A stretch of 64,000 bases of DNA. Source: an uncultured Ellagibacter sp. Its GTDB lineage: Bacteria > Actinomycetota > Coriobacteriia > Coriobacteriales > Eggerthellaceae. Both the position numbers and the translations under genes were made by a program. Below, one piece after another: positions 25,887 to 35,943 of this stretch (positions within the stretch are counted from its first letter, which is position 1; each line of letters starts with the position of its first letter). The notes below the pieces were generated by a model that saw only the letters and a list, made by a program, of their open reading frames with translations, was not told the DNA's origin and searched no databases. The stretch is from positions 8,935 to 72,934 of the forward strand of contig CAKUKU010000010.1 in the NCBI GenBank assembly GCA_934663775.1, read 5' to 3'.

Positions 25887-26750
25887 CTATTCGGCCTTCT
25901 CCTCGGCCTCTTCGCGCTTTGCGGCCTCCACATGGGCGATGATGTCGTCGAGCGCACCGGCAACGTCGTATTCCTCGACCTTGCCCTCGTCGCAAAGTGC
26001 CGCGAACTTCGGGTCAATCGGCAGCGTTGCCACCGCGGGGATGCCGTACTTCTCGGCAACGGCGGCACCCTGGGGCTCGCCGAAGATGTGATGCTCCTTG
26101 CCGCACTCGTCGCACTTGAAGTACGCCATGTTCTCGACCAGACCCACAACGGGGACATCCAGGTCGTGCGCCAGGTTGACCGCCTTGCCGACGATCATGG
26201 CAACAAGCTCCTGAGGCGCGGAAACCGTGACGATGCCATCAACGGGCAGCATCTGGAACACCGTGAGGAACACATCCGACGTTCCCGGAGGCATGTCGAT
26301 CAGCATGTAATCGACGTCGCCCCAGTTGGTCTCGTCCCAGAACTGCTTGATGATGCCGGAGACGACCGGGCCGCGCCATGCGACGGGCATATCGCCCTTC
26401 GGAAGCATGAGGTTCACGGACATGACCTTGATGCCGCTATCGGTGAGCGCCGGGTAGATGCCCGTCTCGTCGGCATGCAGCTTGTCGGTCACGCCGAACG
26501 TCTTCGGGATGGAGGGGCCGGTGACGTCCGCGTCCAGGATGCCGACGTTGAAACCCTTCTTGCGCAGCTCGCTTGCGAGCAGACTCGTCACGAGGGACTT
26601 GCCGACGCCGCCCTTGCCGGACACAACGCCGATCACGTGCTTCACGTTGCTCGCCGCATTGGTCGCGTACTTGGAAGGTGCCGTGCGCTCGCCGCAGCCT
26701 TCAACGCCGCAGCTACCGCACGAATGCGAGCACTCTTGTTCTTCTGCCAT
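25887..26750 (-). CDS. mrp: Mrp/NBP35-family iron-sulfur cluster carrier ATPase
   Basis: 287-residue P-loop ATPase that probably binds and transfers Fe-S clusters. An N-terminal Cys-rich segment CSHSCGSCGVEGCG is followed by the deviant Walker A GKGGVGKS (about residue 44), then LIDMPPGTSD (Walker B region) and a C-terminal CDEC cluster ligand pair. The ATG at 26750 is chosen, but an upstream GTG at 26777 is also open and neither has a strong ribosome site. The tail is Glu/Lys-rich. Confidence 0.9.
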   Translation of the reverse strand: MAEEQECSHSCGSCGVEGCGERTAPSKYATNAASNVKHVIGVVSGKGGVGKSLVTSLLASELRKKGFNVGILDADVTGPSIPKTFGVTDKLHADETGIYPALTDSGIKVMSVNLMLPKGDMPVAWRGPVVSGIIKQFWDETNWGDVDYMLIDMPPGTSDVFLTVFQMLPVDGIVTVSAPQELVAMIVGKAVNLAHDLDVPVVGLVENMAYFKCDECGKEHHIFGEPQGAAVAEKYGIPAVATLPIDPKFAALCDEGKVEEYDVAGALDDIIAHVEAAKREEAEEKAE

Positions 26751-26904
26751 AAGGCGTCTCACTTTCTCGTCGTTCACGTTTTACGGCCGCGCCCCCTGCT
26801 GCGGCCATCGTTACGTGTCGCATGATAGCACAACGGTAACAATTAAAAAGGCGACCGAAGCCGCCTTGAAGTTTTGTTATTCGATTGTAAGCAGGCCTTC
26901 GCCG

Positions 26905-27210
26905 CTAGGCGTCTTCCGGCTTTTCCGATGCGTAGAATGTGGCGTCGTCGAACACGTCTTTCACGCTTTTACCGTCGACGAAGGGAACGTCGAGAAACTC
27001 GCCGATCGTCGGAACGAGCTCGCTGCAGTCGACGTAGTGGCCCTTCTCATTCTTCTGCGCCGTGTCCTGCGCCCGCCAGTAACGATCGTTCACGTCCGTG
27101 AGGTAATAGCTCGCCCCGTCAACGTCCATGTACACCGAATGCTTCGCGCGCAGGTACATGGGCATATCCTCGAAGGATATCTCGAGAGCATCAACCGCCT
27201 TGATTCCCAT
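26905..27210 (-). CDS. Conserved-looking small protein of unknown function
   Basis: 101 residues, acidic, no membrane segment, beginning MGIKAVDALEISFEDMPMYL. AAAGGGG precedes the ATG by about seven bases and codon use is GC-ending like the neighbours, so it is probably a real gene. It lies 154 bases ahead of mrp on the same strand. The Trp/Tyr-rich centre (DVNDRYWRAQDT) has no family I recognise. Confidence 0.65.
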   Translation of the reverse strand: MGIKAVDALEISFEDMPMYLRAKHSVYMDVDGASYYLTDVNDRYWRAQDTAQKNEKGHYVDCSELVPTIGEFLDVPFVDGKSVKDVFDDATFYASEKPEDA

Positions 27211-27487
27211 AAGCGACCCCTTTCATCGGGTTTACCTTGGGCACATGATAGCAAGAAGCGCGCGGAGTTTTAAGGGTTGGCCGAAGAATTAGCGAGCACC
27301 GGGCGCTTTTTCGAAATCCCACGTGAAGAGCGCGTTTTCACGCCCCCGGGCGTAGCTATTCGGAAGAGGGAAACAAGTTGGAAGCGGACGGGGTAGCGCG
27401 ACGGGGATCGCCTCGGGGATCGGCTCGTGTGTCCCAAAATGGGAACGCGAGGCCTGCGAAGACGCCGATCGCGGGCGTCACGCTGTC

Positions 27488-28747
27488 TTACGCGCCCGAG
27501 CGCGCCGAACGACGGAAGCGGCGCACTCGCAGGAAGTCGCCTGCGGCGGCGACAACTGCACCTTCCCCAACCCTTGCCCCGACTGTGAAGCGATAGATGC
27601 CGCACGAGCGGTTCGCCACGGGCACAGGCACCGGCGCAGGGTCGGGGTCGCTTTCCGTTGGATCGGGCAGCCATGTGAGATTGCGCACGACAACGCGGGT
27701 AATCGGCACCCGCGGGCTGAGGATCTCGAGCTCGTCGCCTTCCGCAAAGCGATTGCGGCAGCGCGCAACGATGGTGCGGTCCTCGGGGTCGGTAGCGACG
27801 ACGTCGGCTACGTGCATCGCCTGCTGTTCATAGCCATCGTAGTTAGGAGCCTGCTCAGCCTCGCCAAAGAAGAACCCCGTCCCATACGGGCGATGCGACA
27901 CCGCCTCCAGCTCAGGGGCGAAATCGGCGACCGGCGCACCGTCAAGCACCTGACGATATGCGTTCACGACGCTGGCCACGTAAAACGCCTTCTTGTTGCG
28001 CCCTTCGATCTTGATGGAGTCCACGCCCGCCGCCCGCAGCGCGTCAAGGTGCGCGAGCATGTTCATGTCCTTCGCGTTCATGATGAACGTGCCGCGGTCG
28101 TCTTCCTCGATGGGAAAATGCTCGCCCGGACGCTTCTCCTCCTCGAGCGTGTAGCTCCAGCGGCAGGGCTGCGTGCAGTGCCCGCGGTTGCCCGAGCGGC
28201 CGGTGAGATAGGAGCTGATGAGACAGCGCCCCGAGACCGCCATGCACATGGCGCCGTGCGCGAAGGCCTCGATTTCCATGTCGGCCGGCATCTCCTCGCG
28301 CATGCGGGCGATATCGTCAAGCGACATCTCCCGCGCGCACACCACGCGGCTCGCGCCCAGGCTATGCCACACGCGCGCCGCCTCGGAGTTAGCGACGGAG
28401 GCCTGGGTGGACACGTGGAGCGCCACGCGCGGGGCCACGCGACGGGCGATGGCGGCCGCCCCCAAATCGCCAATGATAAAGGCGTCGACCCCCGCCGCAT
28501 CGAGCGCACAGAAATAGTCGGGCAGCGCGGCCAGGTCGCCTTGCTCCATGAGGATGTTCGTGGTGACGTGCACCTTCACACCCGCAGCGTGGGCGATTTC
28601 CACTGCGGCGGGGATGTCCTCAAGCGCGAAGTTCGCCGCGCGGGCGCGCATGCCGAAGCGATCGGAGGCCAGGTACACCGCGTCCGCACCGAAACGCACG
28701 GCAGCGCGCAGCTGTTCGATACCCCCTGCAGGCGCAAGGAGCTCCAT
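27488..28747 (-). CDS. Peptidase U32 family protein (RlhA/TrhP-like)
   Basis: 419 residues. It starts MELLAPAGGIEQLRAAVRFG and holds the U32 signature around residues 160-195: AFAHGAMCMAVSGRCLISS followed by RSGNRGHCTQPCR, with four cysteines. Members once called collagenases are now linked to hydroxylation of tRNA wobble uridine or 23S rRNA. The C-terminal part from residue about 350 is short and Pro/Arg-rich. It follows cysS by 56 bases. No strong ribosome site is seen, so the start could be adjusted. Confidence 0.85.
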   Translation of the reverse strand: MELLAPAGGIEQLRAAVRFGADAVYLASDRFGMRARAANFALEDIPAAVEIAHAAGVKVHVTTNILMEQGDLAALPDYFCALDAAGVDAFIIGDLGAAAIARRVAPRVALHVSTQASVANSEAARVWHSLGASRVVCAREMSLDDIARMREEMPADMEIEAFAHGAMCMAVSGRCLISSYLTGRSGNRGHCTQPCRWSYTLEEEKRPGEHFPIEEDDRGTFIMNAKDMNMLAHLDALRAAGVDSIKIEGRNKKAFYVASVVNAYRQVLDGAPVADFAPELEAVSHRPYGTGFFFGEAEQAPNYDGYEQQAMHVADVVATDPEDRTIVARCRNRFAEGDELEILSPRVPITRVVVRNLTWLPDPTESDPDPAPVPVPVANRSCGIYRFTVGARVGEGAVVAAAGDFLRVRRFRRSARSGA

Positions 28748-28803
28748 GTTGCGTTGGGTATTCAGATGATCACTCTTCCGCTCGTCTCAAGCACGCCCGC
28801 GCG

Positions 28804-30321
<1,518 letters not shown>

Positions 30322-30387
30322 GAGGTTCCTAATGCTTCCTTGTTGAACTTCCGCAAAGCCGCCGAGGGGGAGCATGCCCCAAGGCGC

Positions 30388-31116
30388 CTAGTTCTCTTCC
30401 AAATCCTCGGGGTGTGCAGGTTCCACGTCGGCGATCGCCCTCTTGAATTCGGGGCACACCTGATCGCGCAACGCAGCGATTTGCGCCTCCAGGCAGTTGA
30501 TGCGCGCGCAATTGGAGCGATGCTGCTCTTCCACGATGTCGGGCAGGCACTCCAGGCGCTTGGCCGCATCGCTCTTCTCGCTCACGACGCGCTTGCCGTC
30601 GCGCTTGACGATGCGCCCAGGAATGCCGACGACCGTGCAGTTGGGCGGCACGTCCTTCACGGCCACCGCACCTCCGCCGATCTTGGAGTTGTCGCCAACG
30701 GTGATGTTGCCAAGCACAGCCGCTCCCACGCCCACGATGACGTTGTTTCCCAAAGTGGGATGGCGTTTGCCCGTTTCGTTGCCGGTGCCGCCGAGCGTAA
30801 CGCCCTGGTAGAGCGTGCAGTCGTCGCCGATGATGGTGGTCTCGCCGATGATGACGCCCATGGCATGGTCGATGAAGAAGCGCCGGCCAATCTGGGCGCC
30901 CGGATGGATCTCCACACCCGTCATGAAGCGCGTGAACTGCGACGATATGCGCGCAAGACTTTTTAAGCCATGGTTCCACAGCCAGTGTTCCACCACATGT
31001 GACCAGCGCGCGTGCAAACCCGGATAGGTAAGCCAGATGATGAACGAGCTCTGCGCCGCCGGGTCGCGTTCCTTCACGGCGCGGACGTCTTCAGCAATCG
31101 TCTTGAATATGTTCAT
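30388..31116 (-). CDS. cysE: Serine O-acetyltransferase
   Basis: 242 residues. An N-terminal helical domain precedes a left-handed beta helix of hexapeptide repeats. HPGAQIGRRFFIDHAMGVIIG and TLGGTGNETGKRHPTLGNNV contain the active-site histidines and the loop typical of CysE. It makes O-acetylserine from serine and acetyl-CoA. The C-terminal 45 residues past the catalytic core contain several cysteines (CLPD, NCAR, NCLE, VCPE), longer than usual. GAGGGG precedes the ATG. Confidence 0.95.
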   Translation of the reverse strand: MNIFKTIAEDVRAVKERDPAAQSSFIIWLTYPGLHARWSHVVEHWLWNHGLKSLARISSQFTRFMTGVEIHPGAQIGRRFFIDHAMGVIIGETTIIGDDCTLYQGVTLGGTGNETGKRHPTLGNNVIVGVGAAVLGNITVGDNSKIGGGAVAVKDVPPNCTVVGIPGRIVKRDGKRVVSEKSDAAKRLECLPDIVEEQHRSNCARINCLEAQIAALRDQVCPEFKRAIADVEPAHPEDLEEN

Positions 31117-31152
31117 GGTCGCCCCTCTTGTTCGAATTGGATTGTATCAAAC

Positions 31153-31647
31153 TCAATCCGAACATCGAACGAGAAGGGCCACTGCTGTGGCCGAAATGCC
31201 CTCTTCGCGGCCTTCGAAGCCCAAATGCTCAGTCGTTGTTGCCTTCACGCCCACGTTTTCGGGCGAAATGTCCATCGCCTGCGCCAGGTTCTCGCGCATC
31301 TGATCGCGATAGGGAGACAGCTTCGGCGCCTGGGCCGCGATGACGCTGTCGACGTCGATGATCTCGTATCCGCGCTCGCGCACAAGGTTCGCCACCGCGG
31401 CGAGCAGCTTCATGGAATCGGCGTCCTCGTAGGCGGGGTCGGTGTCGGGGAACAGCTTGCCGATATCCCCCCCGCGAATGCCGCCCAAAAGCGCGTCGGC
31501 CACCGCATGCGCAAGGACGTCAGCGTCGGAGTGTCCGAGCAGGCCTCGCGTGTGGGGAATCTCGACGCCACCTATGATGAGCTTGCGCCCCTCCACGAGC
31601 TGATGGACGTCGTATCCCTGGCCGATCCTGAGGTTCCTGGGGTCCAT
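31153..31647 (-). CDS. ispF: 2-C-methyl-D-erythritol 2,4-cyclodiphosphate synthase
   Basis: 164-residue trimeric enzyme of the MEP isoprenoid pathway. [11 protein letters not shown] carries the zinc-binding Asp and His; [20 protein letters not shown] and LFPDTDP are family signatures. The start lies three bases after the ispD stop, and its ribosome site GGAGGAG sits inside the ispD coding end, so the two are translationally coupled. Confidence 0.97.
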   Translation of the reverse strand: MDPRNLRIGQGYDVHQLVEGRKLIIGGVEIPHTRGLLGHSDADVLAHAVADALLGGIRGGDIGKLFPDTDPAYEDADSMKLLAAVANLVRERGYEIIDVDSVIAAQAPKLSPYRDQMRENLAQAMDISPENVGVKATTTEHLGFEGREEGISATAVALLVRCSD

Positions 31648-31650
31648 CGG

Positions 31651-32493
31651 TTACTCCTCCGGCTGCTTCAGGTAGAGCGCGCGCACGGCCGCAGCGAGCA
31701 TCATGTAGTCTTCGGGCACCGTGAGCTTGATGTTGTTGCGCTTGCCCTCGACCACGAGCACCTTGCCGCCCAACCGTTCGATAAGCGACGAGTCGTCGGT
31801 TCCCACGAAGCCGTCGGAAAGCGCGCTCGCGTGCGCGCGGCGGTAGATTCCCGTGCGGAAGACCTGCGGCGTTTGCGCATCCCAGAACACGCGGCGATCG
31901 GGCGTGCCCATTATGACGCCGTTTTCCACAATCTTCAACGTATCGACCGCGGGGTGCCCCACGATGACGCCGTCGCAATCGATGTTGCCCTTGCAGGTGT
32001 TGATGGTGTGCAGGATGAGGTCGGGAGACACAAGCGGGCGCGCGCCGTCATGCAGCACGACGTAGTCGTACTCATCGGTGACGAATTCAAGTCCGGAGAA
32101 CGCCGACTCCTGGCGCGAAGGGCCCGAGGGCGCCACGACGATGGGCGTCACGAACGGGAACGGGTTGATTGCGCGGTTGAGGTATTCCTCCTGGCGGTCC
32201 TCAGGGCACACGATGACGATGAGTCCCACGTCGCCCACGGCATCGAACGCCTCAGCCGACCAGGTGAGAATAGGCTTTCCAGCGATTTCAACGAGCTGCT
32301 TGCCGCCCTCGTGGCCAAAGCGCTCGCCCGAGCCGCCCGCCAAGATGATAGCCGCCGTCTTCGGTTTGGGGTCGACAACGCCCTTAAGCCCGCACACCGT
32401 CTCCGAAAGCGTGTCGAAGTCGAGGTCATCGAACTCCGCATCAGGCATGTCGAGCACTGAAGGCGAGTAAATCGGATCGATCGTATTCGGCAT
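31651..32493 (-). CDS. ispD: 2-C-methyl-D-erythritol 4-phosphate cytidylyltransferase
   Basis: 280 residues, first gene of the ispD-ispF pair. The core starts at about residue 47 with AAIILAGGSGERFG (nucleotide-binding loop) and includes LHDGARPLVSP and GHPAVDTLK. It has an acidic N-terminal extension of some 45 residues (SVLDMPDAEFDDLDFDTLSE) that standard IspD proteins lack. AAGGGAAGG before the ATG at 32493 supports this long start. The extension's purpose is unknown; a start nearer the core has no ribosome site. Confidence 0.92.
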   Translation of the reverse strand: MPNTIDPIYSPSVLDMPDAEFDDLDFDTLSETVCGLKGVVDPKPKTAAIILAGGSGERFGHEGGKQLVEIAGKPILTWSAEAFDAVGDVGLIVIVCPEDRQEEYLNRAINPFPFVTPIVVAPSGPSRQESAFSGLEFVTDEYDYVVLHDGARPLVSPDLILHTINTCKGNIDCDGVIVGHPAVDTLKIVENGVIMGTPDRRVFWDAQTPQVFRTGIYRRAHASALSDGFVGTDDSSLIERLGGKVLVVEGKRNNIKLTVPEDYMMLAAAVRALYLKQPEE

Positions 32494-33113
32494 GAGAGTC
32501 CTTCCCTTGTTCGTCGGTCGCAGAGAGCGCGGGCGCACCCGAGGCTCGACGCATCGTTTGCATGCTATTTTACGGCAAGCAGCGAGCAAGCGGAGGTATT
32601 CCGCATAACAAGTTGAAAGAGGCTGCGGGGGCGCTTACGGGTTGGGCAGACGGACGAGGGGCGGGGCGCGACCCGGGCGGGCGCCGGGCCACGCGCGCGA
32701 GAGGCGAGTTGGTGAGACACGAGGGGCAGGCTGGCGCTGGACGTGGGGACGAGCTGACGGGGAGTGACGGCGCGCGGGTGGGTGACCCCGCCCTATCAAG
32801 GCCCGCTTCTTCACGTGAGCTGTCGAGGTGCGCGCCGCGCGCGGGCGGATGGCCCCGCTCAGATGGAGCAGTACACCCACTTCGTGGTCAATTGAGCGAG
32901 TTATGCGACGTTGCGAAGCCCAAAATTGCCGCCTCAACCCGAGTCGAGTCCGCCGTCGTCGACGTTTGCCCAAGTCGGCAACTTTCGCCCTTTCGTCTCC
33001 CCCGCCTTCGACAGCGCACAACTCGCTCAATTGACCACCAACTTGGGGATCTGTTCCCTGCAGTCCTTCGCAGGAAGAGCGCCCGCGCCCGCTGAGCCAG
33101 CGCCACCTACCCG
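32494..33113. other. ispD-clpC spacer
   Basis: 620 bases without a supported gene. 32590-32860 is very GC-rich with runs such as GGGGCGGGGCG and no coding signal. 32884-33038 is framed by a perfect 19-bp inverted repeat described separately. The ispD promoter must lie near 32494-32580, where an AT-rich patch (TGCATGCTATTTTACGGCAA) is seen. Confidence 0.4.
32884..33038. repeat. Inverted repeat element between clpC and ispD
   Basis: GTGGTCAATTGAGCGAGTT (32884-32902) and its exact reverse complement (33020-33038) bound a 117-base interior. Weaker similarity extends about 18 bases outward (GGAGCAG.. versus GGAACAG..) and inward, so two diverged copies of a 50-60-base unit face each other. This is larger than a terminator. 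It could be a non-autonomous mobile element or recombination remnant. Confidence 0.7.
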
Positions 33114-35696
33114 CTAGTCTGCGGCGCCGCCCGATGCCGTGCCGCCGCCTGAGCCCGCGCTCGGCAAACCCGCGTGGCCCAAGTCGTAGTTCGTGAGCAG
33201 AAGCTCGGCATCGCGCGCGATGCTGTCGCGCTTGCGCGGCGCGGGGACAACGCCCGAGCCCTGCTCGAACTCGAGGTTCTCGCCGGATTCGTCTACATCC
33301 ACGTCCACGATGGAGCCGCTCTGCCACTTGCCTTCCAGAATCTGCTCGGAAAGCGGATCCTCCAGCAAGCGCTGGATCGCGCGGCGCAGCGGACGGGCGC
33401 CAAACGTGGTGTCGGTACCCTCCTTCGCGATGAGCTTCGTCGCCGCAGGCGTCAGGTTGATCGACATGTTCTGCGCAATCATGCGCTCACGCAAATCGGC
33501 CACCATAAGCTCGACGATTTGGGCAATCTGCTCGTCGGTGAGCGACTTGAACACGATGATCTCGTCGATGCGGTTCAAGAACTCGGGCCTGAACAGCTTC
33601 TTCATCTCGGCCATCACGCGGCTCTTGATCTCCTTGTCGGAAAGCCCCGCTTGATCGCTGCCGGAGAAGCCAAGCGGCGTCGTCTGCGCGATCTCGCGTG
33701 CGCCGACGTTCGACGTCATGATGATGACCGTGTTGCGGAAATCGACTGTGCGGCCCTGCGCGTCGGTCAGGCGCCCTTCCTCGAGAATTTGCAGCAGGAT
33801 GTTGAAGACGTCGGGATGCGCCTTCTCTATCTCGTCGAAGAGCACGACCGAGTACGGCTTCTGGCGCACCGCCTTCGTGAGCTGGCCGCCCTCGTCGAAG
33901 CCGACGTAGCCCGGGGGCGAGCCCACCAGACGGCTCACGCTGTGCTTCTCCATGTACTCGGACATGTCGAAGCTCAACAGCGCATCCTCGGAGTTGAACA
34001 GGAACTCGGCGAGCGCCTTGGAAAGCTCGGTCTTGCCCACGCCCGAGGGGCCCAAGAAGATGAAGCTGCCTGCCGGGCGCTTCGGGTCCTTCAAGCCCGC
34101 GCGGCTGCGGCGAATGGCCTTCGAAAGCGCCGTCACGGCCTCGTCCTGGCCGATGACGCGCTCATGCAGCACACCCTCCATGCGCAGAAGCTTCTCGGTT
34201 TCGGCCTCGGTCAAGTTGGACACCGGCACGCCTGTGGTCATGGAAACCACGTCGGCGATATCCTTCACCGTGACCTGGGAAACCTGCTTGGAAGTATCTT
34301 CCTCCCACTTCTTCTCGGCCTGCTCGCGCTCGGCTTTAAGCTTGCTCTCCTTGTCGCGCAACTCGGCTGCGGTCTCGAAATCCTGCGCGCCAATGGCCTT
34401 GTCCTTCTTGGAGCGAACCTCGCGCAGCTGGTCGTCCAAATCGCGCAGCTCCTTGGGCAGCGTCATGTTGCGGATACGCATGCGCGCGCCGGCCTCGTCG
34501 ATCACGTCGATCGCCTTGTCGGGCAGGAAGCGGTCCTGGATGTAGCGGTCGGACATCTCCACGGCGGCCTGGAGTGCCTCGTCGGTGAAGTGCACCTGAT
34601 GGTGCGCCTCGTAGCGATCGCGCAAGCCGCCCAGGATGCGGATGGCCTGCTCCTCATTGGGCTCGCCGACGGTGATGGGCTGGAAGCGACGCTCGAGCGC
34701 GGAGTCCTTCTCGAGGTGCTTGCGGTACTCGTCGATGGTCGTGGCGCCGATGACCTGGATCTCGCCGCGCGACAGCGGCGGCTTCAAGATGGCCGCAGCG
34801 TCGATGGAGCCTTCTGCCGAGCCCGCGCCGATGAGCGTGTGCATCTCGTCGATGAAAAGAATGATGTCGCCCGCGTCCTGCACCTCTTTGATGCATTTCT
34901 TCAGGCGATCCTCGAACTCGCCGCGGTACTTGCTGCCCGCCACGAGCGCGGACACGTCAAGCGTGAACAGGCGCTTGTTGCGGAGCAGATCGGGCACCTG
35001 GTTCGCAACGATGAGCTGCGCGAGCCCTTCCACGACGGCGGTCTTGCCCACACCCGGCTCGCCGATGAGCAGCGGGTTGTTCTTCTGACGGCGCGAGAGC
35101 ACCTGCATGACGCGCTCAATCTCGCCCGCACGGCCGATGACCGGGTCGAGCTTGCCGTCGGATGCCTTCTTGGTAAGGTCGGTGCCGAACTCCTTGAGCA
35201 TGCTGTCAGGGGACGACCCCATCGCGTCGAATGCGCTGCGCCCGGCATAGACGGGGCTTTGCCCCACCAGGTCGTTCAAGGCGCCGCGGATGTCGTCGCC
35301 CTTCACGCCCAAGCGGCCGAGCACGTCGAGCGCCGTGCCCTCGCCCTCGCGCACGATGCCCAAAAGCAGATGCTCGGTCGAGATGTAGGACTGCCCCATC
35401 TGCATGGCCTCGCGCAGGGAGTTCTCGAGCACGCGCTTCACGCGCGGAGTGAAGGAAAGGTGACCGGACACATCCGCACTCTCGTCGATGGTGACGACCT
35501 GGCGAATCGCCTGCACCACTGCGTCGTACTTGACATTCAAACGCTCGAGCGCCTGAGCGGCGAGGCCTTCCTTTTCCTGAATCAGCCCGAGCAGGATGTG
35601 CTCGGTGCCCACATAGGGCTGGTGAAGGCTGCGGGCCTCGTCCTGCGCCAGCACGAGCACCTTGCGCGCCTTGTCGGTGAACTTGTCGAATGACAT
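33114..35696 (-). CDS. clpC: ATP-dependent Clp protease ATPase subunit ClpC
   Basis: 860-residue AAA+ unfoldase that feeds ClpP. The N-terminal repeat domain begins [16 protein letters not shown] with TEHILLGLI. The first AAA module has Walker [11 protein letters not shown] (about residue 210), and a UVR-containing middle region (residues about 430-470) is followed by the second AAA module with [10 protein letters not shown]. The C-terminus is Gly/Ser/Ala-rich. GAGGA lies three bases before the ATG. A CIRCE element lies 42 bases upstream, so HrcA control is expected. Confidence 0.97.
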   Translation of the reverse strand: MSFDKFTDKARKVLVLAQDEARSLHQPYVGTEHILLGLIQEKEGLAAQALERLNVKYDAVVQAIRQVVTIDESADVSGHLSFTPRVKRVLENSLREAMQMGQSYISTEHLLLGIVREGEGTALDVLGRLGVKGDDIRGALNDLVGQSPVYAGRSAFDAMGSSPDSMLKEFGTDLTKKASDGKLDPVIGRAGEIERVMQVLSRRQKNNPLLIGEPGVGKTAVVEGLAQLIVANQVPDLLRNKRLFTLDVSALVAGSKYRGEFEDRLKKCIKEVQDAGDIILFIDEMHTLIGAGSAEGSIDAAAILKPPLSRGEIQVIGATTIDEYRKHLEKDSALERRFQPITVGEPNEEQAIRILGGLRDRYEAHHQVHFTDEALQAAVEMSDRYIQDRFLPDKAIDVIDEAGARMRIRNMTLPKELRDLDDQLREVRSKKDKAIGAQDFETAAELRDKESKLKAEREQAEKKWEEDTSKQVSQVTVKDIADVVSMTTGVPVSNLTEAETEKLLRMEGVLHERVIGQDEAVTALSKAIRRSRAGLKDPKRPAGSFIFLGPSGVGKTELSKALAEFLFNSEDALLSFDMSEYMEKHSVSRLVGSPPGYVGFDEGGQLTKAVRQKPYSVVLFDEIEKAHPDVFNILLQILEEGRLTDAQGRTVDFRNTVIIMTSNVGAREIAQTTPLGFSGSDQAGLSDKEIKSRVMAEMKKLFRPEFLNRIDEIIVFKSLTDEQIAQIVELMVADLRERMIAQNMSINLTPAATKLIAKEGTDTTFGARPLRRAIQRLLEDPLSEQILEGKWQSGSIVDVDVDESGENLEFEQGSGVVPAPRKRDSIARDAELLLTNYDLGHAGLPSAGSGGGTASGGAAD

Positions 35697-35737
35697 GTAT
35701 CCTCGTTTCTCACAAGGTCGTTTGATTGCGATTCATA

Positions 35738-35764
35738 CTAGCACTCTTGTCAAGTGAGTGCTAA
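35738..35764 (-). promoter_or_regulatory. CIRCE operator (HrcA-binding site) upstream of clpC
   Basis: TTAGCACTC and GAGTGCTAG separated by nine bases, matching the CIRCE consensus (9-N9-9) at all but one position. It lies 42 bases before the clpC start. CIRCE normally controls groE and dnaK, so placing clpC under HrcA is notable. Confidence 0.9.
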
Positions 35765-35887
35765 TGCAGAGAAAGTCCGTATACATAATACAGAAAGCAG
35801 CCCGAAGCAAATCAACAAGACCCAAACAAATCGGAGGTGGTTCGGATTCATCAAGGACGCATGACGGGCTGCCCATGATACGAAGAA

Positions 35888-35915
35888 GGCCGCCCGGACA
35901 TTTGCCCAGACGGCC
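35888..35915 (-). terminator. Terminator after lysS
   Basis: Ten-bp stem GGCCGTCTGG with CCGGGCGGCC (two G-T pairs) and an eight-base loop, followed by TTCTTCG on the minus strand, 28 bases after the lysS stop. Confidence 0.75.
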
Positions 35916-35943
35916 CTTCAAGACTATGCGATTCGATAAACGC

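Noticed and set aside
30322..30387. T-box leader before cysS
   Set aside because: The spacer to cysE is only 66 bases, too short for a T-box with specifier loop and terminator.
33174..35693. Very long open frame on the plus strand opposite clpC (and similar ones opposite lysS, argG, purH and the YhgE genes)
   Set aside because: Antisense frames without stops are expected in high-GC DNA; the predicted proteins are rich in Arg, His and Val with no domain, and the opposite strand encodes clear families.
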